Assembly (NCBI GenBank): GCA_044361365.1
Contig: JBIKIW010000047.1
Span: 1 to 10,737 of the forward strand
Source: JBIKIW01 sp044361365
Lineage (GTDB): Bacteria; Patescibacteriota; JACMRA01
Reading direction: 5' to 3'
Length of the DNA: 10,737 bases
This document shows positions 7,301-10,737 of this stretch, in pieces. Position 1 is the first letter of the stretch. Each line of letters begins with the position of its first letter. Under the pieces are notes generated by a model that was given only the letters and a program-made list of their open reading frames with translations, was not told the origin of the DNA and searched no databases. The position numbers were made by a program, and so were the translations under genes.

Positions 7301-9913
7301 AGGACAGCAGACGGTTATACCACTTCCACCTGTTGTTGCATCTGAAGTTCCCGAACTCGGTACTTCTCCACCCCCTCCATCATTGTATTTGTAGTCCCTG
7401 TTATCTCTATAAACTCCTACATGCAGGTGATGTCTATGGGCATAATTAGCCTCGTTAACTATTTTTCTGTTTGACCACAGTTCACTTGCAAGCATGTATC
7501 TTGTAGCCCCTGATGCCTTAGCTATATTTGCTGCTTTTGTAAATAATTCACTGGCTACAGAGTCAACACTTACATCGGCATGCCTTCTAATTCTTGGATC
7601 AACTGTATTTCCGTTATTTGCAGGAGTGTCTGGATTTCCGCCAGCTAAGCCACTTCCCACACCGCTAGTTTTCAAGCCTTTAATTGGACCACCTGCTTGT
7701 ATATCAGATAAACTACCCAAACCCCAAATATCTAAAGCATACGATGGATTCATATGATCACCATATGATCTTCCGAAATCAAAAGGTCCTGTAGCAACAG
7801 CCAATCCAGCCCTGTGTAAATTATCTAAGTACTTAACTACGTTAATATTAAATTGCCCGTTTCGTATGGCATTTTGAGTATTAGTTGTTGCGCTTGTCTT
7901 GTCATTAGATCCAGTTCCAGTTTGATAAAATTCACCTTTTTTATAATAATCAGCTACTCTCTGCCTTATAGCTTGTTCATTTTCACCTCCTTCCGCCGCT
8001 TCCGCTTCTACCCCCGTAAAAATTTTACCAAAACTATTTAAATCTCTTGTTACTGTGGCAAAAGTTGACTGAATAAGTTCTGAGCCTGAATCACCTGTTG
8101 TAGTAGAGCCTAAGCATTTTCTAGCATCAGCGGCAATGTCTAAAGCTCCTGCACCATACACGCAACTACCTCTAATCTGTTGACACCCTGTACCTTTATC
8201 TGTTCCTATAGGTATAACCAAGCCCCCTCTATTATTTGAATTAATTACCTGTCTTGTAAGTTCATATGTAAATTGTGGCGTGCCTTCTTTTATTCCTACA
8301 GCCAAAATCCTCCCTCTTATCTTTTTATTATAGAGGTCATACTGGTTTCGAAGATGTTGTGCCCCATAAACCACATTGTCCCTACAGTCACTCCAAATCA
8401 ATGTTTTACCATTTTTATCTTTGACTTTGGTGGGTGTTCCTGGTGCCAAAAAAGAAGGTCTGTCGTTTGTATTGCCTGTAAAATCCCCTGAGGCTCCGTC
8501 AATTTGAAAAATACCATGACCTCTTCCACGATCACCATAGATAGCACATGGGTTTGATGCATCTATAGATCTCTCACTATATGTACCTATTTTTGTTTCT
8601 AGCCAGGCTATACCTGCGAGTATATCCACAGTAATTGGAAACTCTGAACTTGTATACATGGCAGCCCCTTCTTGAAAAAAAGGAAGTAATTTTTTTAGAT
8701 TGGCACACTGATCTGCAGAAAGTTGACCTGACTCCTGACCAAAACTTCCAAAAGTAGTCGTTCCACCATCACCACTCGCAGTCGCCCCTGCCCCCTGCAC
8801 CCAATTCCCATTAGCATCACGAGTCCAAGCTGTGTAACCAGATCCACAAACTCCTCCACCCCCTTTTTGATCCCCACAAAAACCTTTCAAATTTTCTGGT
8901 AAAAAAACCTGTGTAACCGGATTTCTGTCCAAAACACAAATTACTGCCCCACTGGCTACTACAAGCAGTCCTACAATTAACGCCGCAATCATCAGCCAAG
9001 GCAACATGGGAGCCAACATTGCAATTGCTCTCTTAAGCAGCATGTCTTTGGCTTTTTTGATGGCTAGCTGCCTGGCAAAATCTTTGGCAGTCTCGGCATC
9101 TTGAAGGGCTTTTTCACCTTCATATTCTGAAATGGCTTTATCTTTTTGATCTCCATTTTCCCCAAACATTTCTCTGGCTTTGTTTGCCAAATTTAACCTT
9201 CCTTTTCCTTTGTTTATTCTATCAACAACACCTTGATTTATTGCCTGTTCATCACGATCATTGAACTGTAAGGGATTTACCGCCTTTCCTGTGCCGTCAC
9301 TTTGACCTGGCAAAATTTGCCTCTGACCATTTTTCGCTTCAGCAAAACGAAGTGGTGAACTCGGACCAACTGCCGAAGGTTCCATTGGTGCATCAGGCTC
9401 GCGACTGGCTAATTGCTGTTTATAATTTTCATTTAGTCTGTCATCTTCTTCACCAACCTTTTTATTTCCTCCAAGCCCTTGGAAAGCCTTTTGTTCATCA
9501 ATTTTTTGCTGAGCATCTAGCCCTTCATCATAGCCTTTTTTTAAATTATAAGGGGTGTCGTTTTCAAGTTGGTTCAAAGCTTTTACCCGTTCATTTTCAC
9601 CATACTGATCAAGCTGTTCTGGAGTTAAGCGGTTATCAAAACCCGAATCTAGCTGACCACGAATATTTTGTAATTCTGGATCTGCTTGTAATTCTTGCTC
9701 ACTTCTAGGCTGAAAACCTACTTTTTCCTTCATTCCTTGCAACTCACTTTCAACACCCTTGTTTGACTCTGAATTACCATGATTATTTCCACTCTGACCA
9801 CCTTTCCCCCCACGATTAATTCCGCCGCTTCCGCCGCTAACTTTGTCACTAAAGAAAATTTTAGGTTTGTTTTTAATCACTGTTTGTTTTTGTTTTCCTT
9901 TATTTTGAAACAA
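4379..9913 (-). CDS. Membrane-anchored six-domain peptidoglycan hydrolase
   Basis: A 1844-residue protein, probably acting in or across the cell wall. Residues 1-290 are hydrophilic and free of Cys; 302-328 form one membrane helix; the rest should be outside. Domains: goose-type lysozyme/transglycosylase (about 405-600; Glu439 in AWLET, then GHGIFQID 465-472); LAS/M15-like metallopeptidase (680-840; H720/D728, HHLH 828-831); VanY-type M15B carboxypeptidase (911-1090; H1024, D1031, E1081, H1084); lysozyme-like NPGNL domain (1150-1285; Glu1164); amidase_2 (1420-1600; H1430, H1566, D1577); CHAP/NlpC-like end (1700-1844; C1712, H1789). VanY, amidase and GH23 are the firmest; the second and fourth domains are less certain. 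Linkers are Gly/Ser-rich with Cys pairs and a repeated FxKIFTGVxxEAAE motif. The start is a TTG with no ribosome site and is doubtful. The plan recalls PrgK-type conjugation hydrolases but with twice the domains. Confidence 0.92.
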   Translation of the reverse strand: MFQNKGKQKQTVIKNKPKIFFSDKVSGGSGGINRGGKGGQSGNNHGNSESNKGVESELQGMKEKVGFQPRSEQELQADPELQNIRGQLDSGFDNRLTPEQLDQYGENERVKALNQLENDTPYNLKKGYDEGLDAQQKIDEQKAFQGLGGNKKVGEEDDRLNENYKQQLASREPDAPMEPSAVGPSSPLRFAEAKNGQRQILPGQSDGTGKAVNPLQFNDRDEQAINQGVVDRINKGKGRLNLANKAREMFGENGDQKDKAISEYEGEKALQDAETAKDFARQLAIKKAKDMLLKRAIAMLAPMLPWLMIAALIVGLLVVASGAVICVLDRNPVTQVFLPENLKGFCGDQKGGGGVCGSGYTAWTRDANGNWVQGAGATASGDGGTTTFGSFGQESGQLSADQCANLKKLLPFFQEGAAMYTSSEFPITVDILAGIAWLETKIGTYSERSIDASNPCAIYGDRGRGHGIFQIDGASGDFTGNTNDRPSFLAPGTPTKVKDKNGKTLIWSDCRDNVVYGAQHLRNQYDLYNKKIRGRILAVGIKEGTPQFTYELTRQVINSNNRGGLVIPIGTDKGTGCQQIRGSCVYGAGALDIAADARKCLGSTTTGDSGSELIQSTFATVTRDLNSFGKIFTGVEAEAAEGGENEQAIRQRVADYYKKGEFYQTGTGSNDKTSATTNTQNAIRNGQFNINVVKYLDNLHRAGLAVATGPFDFGRSYGDHMNPSYALDIWGLGSLSDIQAGGPIKGLKTSGVGSGLAGGNPDTPANNGNTVDPRIRRHADVSVDSVASELFTKAANIAKASGATRYMLASELWSNRKIVNEANYAHRHHLHVGVYRDNRDYKYNDGGGGEVPSSGTSDATTGGSGITVCCPPGVTPIGAGLVSDAGSTTSDVKLPDPSSTAKDGVKPTKYTDITENHRKLLDWVATQKNYVKNPIASGPDSNLVKSTDQLIAKAKTEGIELEIGGEKKDYGWRSLDDQTSLFFAKISNVYEGQSPVPDGVPDSVKNDYLNRASLSAPPGAYSEHIAGKAVDFYSSKTYPGSQELNPKTYSLELYNWLKKNAPAAGFALSYGENSTHGAGFEPWHWKYVGTKTGFVENPEAKTTSLDNFAKIFTGVDVEAAESENNLLNSISDGFSIKAYAETPLNKPTGTDPATQFMIRVATMEGAFATGSGGPNTPQKNKNPGNLKGPSSLIENYLKQKFPGSYASGIPLDGKKHLIFDSEEHGWAALYYFFQRNFQGNVAPYDKAKTIGDFFNIYAPSSDGNNLSSYMKFIEEGNIALSSGGKITKDTPIPEMAKIFGSDYQGGASTSTGAAGGACCLPSGGGAVASTGGTSADPSQSGTSADNFAKIFTGVDVEAAENEQNSFDVKQIWNGIINGVAVEAAGDKYQQILGSDYSLDKYYDENNKALAARSGSLDKRFPGNPNYFILHITTAANVYDGGNDTKVLGQQFYEGIAQAGPGKNSGFTPFGMTSSGKVSAFYDPVKYWGEGTDGKADRGNARIREITADGKAGKVLYSGSGSTSVDAVAVQVEMIANSGDSATEAQAISSGKLIAASGVMPDKVITHYAVQPSDRQTDNPFIAKNGTVDGRLVKLVNSARQSNSAWKGGAYASMTDEQVAAMITKINLLMAQANGDTSITDAIIAKLGADKVVVTGGNSTDSTSGVSGAGCTGGGGSSTDGGGGTSGIVGSGSAALLALAKANSEGKGPDGRCQYHVESYLDRVKLGGLSTVGLNFPNPVGFQPYLVANKDKLGIKNLLDENPSLNPYNAPPGSVVIVTPGGIGTCAAVHGDIAVADGAGKFYNGGVNSFGGEKCWNGPTSTCKNSPRCGSYGQTGKLLGIWVPK
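5759..5791 (-). repeat. Degenerate copy of the linker motif
   Basis: Residues 1375-1385, IINGVAVEAAG, resemble the second half of the FxKIFTGVxxEAAE motif and follow the third full copy by about 25 residues. A comparable second half, GFSIKAYAE, follows the second copy by about 20 residues. All keep a small residue, any residue, then Ala before the end. The call is weak and rests on visual similarity. Confidence 0.35.
5834..5875 (-). repeat. Linker motif copy 3 (FAKIFTGVDVEAAE)
   Basis: Residues 1347-1360 of the large hydrolase, between the NPGNL domain and the amidase. The protein motif is identical to copy 2, and the DNA of 5838-5882 matches 6555-6599 at 44 of 45 bases, a sign of recent duplication or conversion. 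It follows a Gly/Ser linker with Cys1318-Cys1319. Confidence 0.9.
6551..6592 (-). repeat. Linker motif copy 2 (FAKIFTGVDVEAAE)
   Basis: Residues 1108-1121, placed between the VanY-type domain and the NPGNL lysozyme-like domain. It is preceded by TTSLDN, close to the GTSADN before copy 3, so the repeat unit is slightly longer than the 14-residue core. Confidence 0.9.
7991..8032 (-). repeat. Linker motif copy 1 (FGKIFTGVEAEAAE)
   Basis: Residues 628-641, between the lysozyme domain and the LAS/M15-like domain. It differs from copies 2 and 3 at three protein positions and at several DNA positions, so it is the older or more diverged copy. The ENEQ that follows also follows copy 3. Confidence 0.85.
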
Positions 9914-10221
9914 CTTTTTGCTTTTTGCAAGGATTTTCCTATAGAACCCATTTGAAAATTAATTCGAACAAAAAGCCATTAAATAGTTTTCCCCTGACAA
10001 GGGGAATGTCCGAAGGACAAGGGGTTTTATGGAACTTTAGAGTGAAGCTGAAACCCACAGTCCCGCTGGGACAGCTCCCTTATCAGGGAGCAACTAGCAA
10101 CTTTTGGCTTGAATTGGGTAAAATAAATTGGATGGGTTCTACAACATTAAAAGCTGCTCTACAGAGTGCTTAAACCCCCAATCTATAATTTTTCACTATT
10201 CACTTTTAGTTTTTAGTTATT
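9914..10221. other. Gene-free region upstream of the large hydrolase
   Basis: These 308 bases separate the FemAB-like gene from the hydrolase. Most of it is the repeat element at 9942-10141. Next to the FemAB stop (10175-10221) lies an AT-rich stretch with loose iterations of ACTATTCACTTTTAGTTTTTAG. I see no clear minus-strand promoter. An 82-codon plus-strand frame (9925-10173) is made mostly of the hairpins and is not a credible gene. Confidence 0.6.
9942..10141. mobile_element. MITE-like element with 10-base inverted ends
   Basis: A 200-base stretch bounded by perfect inverted repeats TAGAACCCAT (9942-9951) and ATGGGTTCTA (10132-10141). Similarity continues imperfectly inward for perhaps 25 bases to an AAGCC block on both sides. 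Inside are four hairpins: TTCCCCT/AGGGGAA (9989-10006), TGTCC/GGACA (10007-10019), GTCCC/GGGAC (10060-10072) and GCTCCCT/AGGGAGC (10074-10091), plus the direct repeat GACAAGGGG (9996-10004 and 10016-10024). It has no coding capacity and is GC-richer than its flanks. I see no target-site duplication, so it could instead be a non-mobile structured repeat. Its left end lies only 28 bases from the apparent start of the hydrolase. Confidence 0.5.
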
Positions 10222-10737
10222 TTAAAATCCTCTCTTCCTGGCTCTGTGCCATTCAATGATCCAATTTAGCCAATATTTCCAACTCAAAATATAGTCTTGA
10301 GCGTGCAAAAGTGCCACGTCGTTTCCTCCAAAACCCCGTTTAAATAAACTGATGTTTGCCCAAGGATGGTTTGGTTCACTTTCTTTAGAAACTCCCCAAA
10401 AATCATATGAAACACAGCCTTTTTGACTGGCAAATTTTATACCATTCCACTGCATTAGATACGATGCTGGTGCATTTTTGACCAAAATATTTCCACCTTG
10501 ATGATAAAAAGCTCGCTTCCCACAAATCAAAACCATTCCCCAAGAAATCAATTTCCCCTGATAATAAACTGTAAACATTTTGGCATTTCCGTTTTTAGAA
10601 AAAACCTCCCATTCCCGATCGATGTATTCATTTTGATAGGCAATTGCTCCTCCTCGCTTGTAAGTATCTTGATAAACTTGATGCATTTGGCTAGAAATCT
10701 CACTTGGAAACTCCAAAACTAACTCACCAGAATCAAG
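10222..10737 (-). CDS. FemAB-like peptidyltransferase, partial
   Basis: The C-terminal 171 residues of a FemA/FemB/FmhB-type enzyme; the frame runs open off the right edge, so the start and N-terminal half are missing. Such enzymes use aminoacyl-tRNA to add amino acids to the peptide stem of lipid II in the cytoplasm, building peptidoglycan cross-bridges. The visible part is the second GNAT-like fold: the strand pair MFTVYYQGKLISWGMVLICG, a helix NAPASYLMQWNGIKFA, then YDFWGVS (10407-10387) and HPWANISLFKRGFGG (10368-10324), a signature stretch of this family near the C terminus. It ends in a basic RARKRGF tail. An internal TTG at 10716 can look like a start but is simply a Leu codon in the open frame. 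It runs in the same direction as the hydrolase, so a wall-related gene cluster is possible. The exact residue transferred cannot be told from sequence. Confidence 0.88.
   Translation of the reverse strand, partial: LDSGELVLEFPSEISSQMHQVYQDTYKRGGAIAYQNEYIDREWEVFSKNGNAKMFTVYYQGKLISWGMVLICGKRAFYHQGGNILVKNAPASYLMQWNGIKFASQKGCVSYDFWGVSKESEPNHPWANISLFKRGFGGNDVALLHAQDYILSWKYWLNWIIEWHRARKRGF

Noticed and set aside
4379..9913. A complete type IV secretion locus
   Set aside because: The hydrolase resembles conjugation wall hydrolases in plan, but no VirB4, VirD4, VirB6 or relaxase gene is in the window, so the system cannot be claimed.
9989..10091. CRISPR array or intrinsic terminator
   Set aside because: Only one pair of short direct repeats exists with no regular spacers, and no hairpin is followed by a T-run on the minus strand where the genes are.
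9925..10173. 82-codon plus-strand frame (MQGFSYRT...) upstream of the large gene
   Set aside because: Most of its codons fall in the nested hairpins of the repeat element, it shows no protein-like pattern, and such frames arise routinely from palindromic repeats.

Overview
The window is AT-rich with a standard genetic code, and every gene I can support lies on the minus strand, so transcription runs from right to left. The gene set is a FemAB-type peptidyltransferase, a very large membrane-anchored wall hydrolase, a ClpB chaperone and short unknown proteins. There are no Shine-Dalgarno-like sites before the starts, and the gaps hold compact palindromic repeats. Together these suggest an uncultivated monoderm bacterium, most likely of the Candidate Phyla Radiation (Patescibacteria). 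That placement is an inference from gene style; no marker gene such as an rRNA or ribosomal protein is present.

Layout in transcription order: (1) 10737-10222, the C-terminal part of a FemAB-like peptidoglycan bridge enzyme, cut by the window edge. (2) 10221-9914, about 310 bases without a gene, holding a 200-base MITE-like element with 10-base terminal inverted repeats and several internal hairpins. (3) 9913-4379, one 1844-residue protein: a cysteine-free, probably cytoplasmic N-terminal third, one membrane segment, then six separate domains that each look like a peptidoglycan-degrading enzyme. These are a goose-type lysozyme/transglycosylase, a LAS/M15-like metallopeptidase, a VanY-type M15B DD-carboxypeptidase, an NPGNL-type lysozyme-like domain, an amidase_2 and a C-terminal CHAP/NlpC-like cysteine enzyme. 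They are joined by Gly/Ser/Thr-rich linkers with Cys-Cys pairs and by a repeated 14-residue motif, FxKIFTGVxxEAAE. (4) 4367-3489, an unknown single-pass membrane protein, 11 bases downstream of the hydrolase and probably co-transcribed. (5) 3488-3248, an intergenic stretch with a terminator-like hairpin and two palindromic repeats. (6) 3247-698, clpB. (7) 695-114, an unknown 193-residue protein starting 2 bases after the clpB stop. (8) 113-1, a gap with a weak hairpin and a degenerate repeat.

The right half is a cell-wall unit: FemAB enzymes build peptide cross-bridges, and the large protein could cut nearly every class of bond in peptidoglycan. The closest known logic is the multi-domain wall hydrolase of Gram-positive conjugation systems (PrgK, CwlT, TraG), or a wall-penetrating weapon or attachment tool for an epibiont living on other bacteria. 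No secretion ATPase or channel gene is visible here. The left half is a proteostasis unit, ClpB plus a tightly coupled unknown protein.
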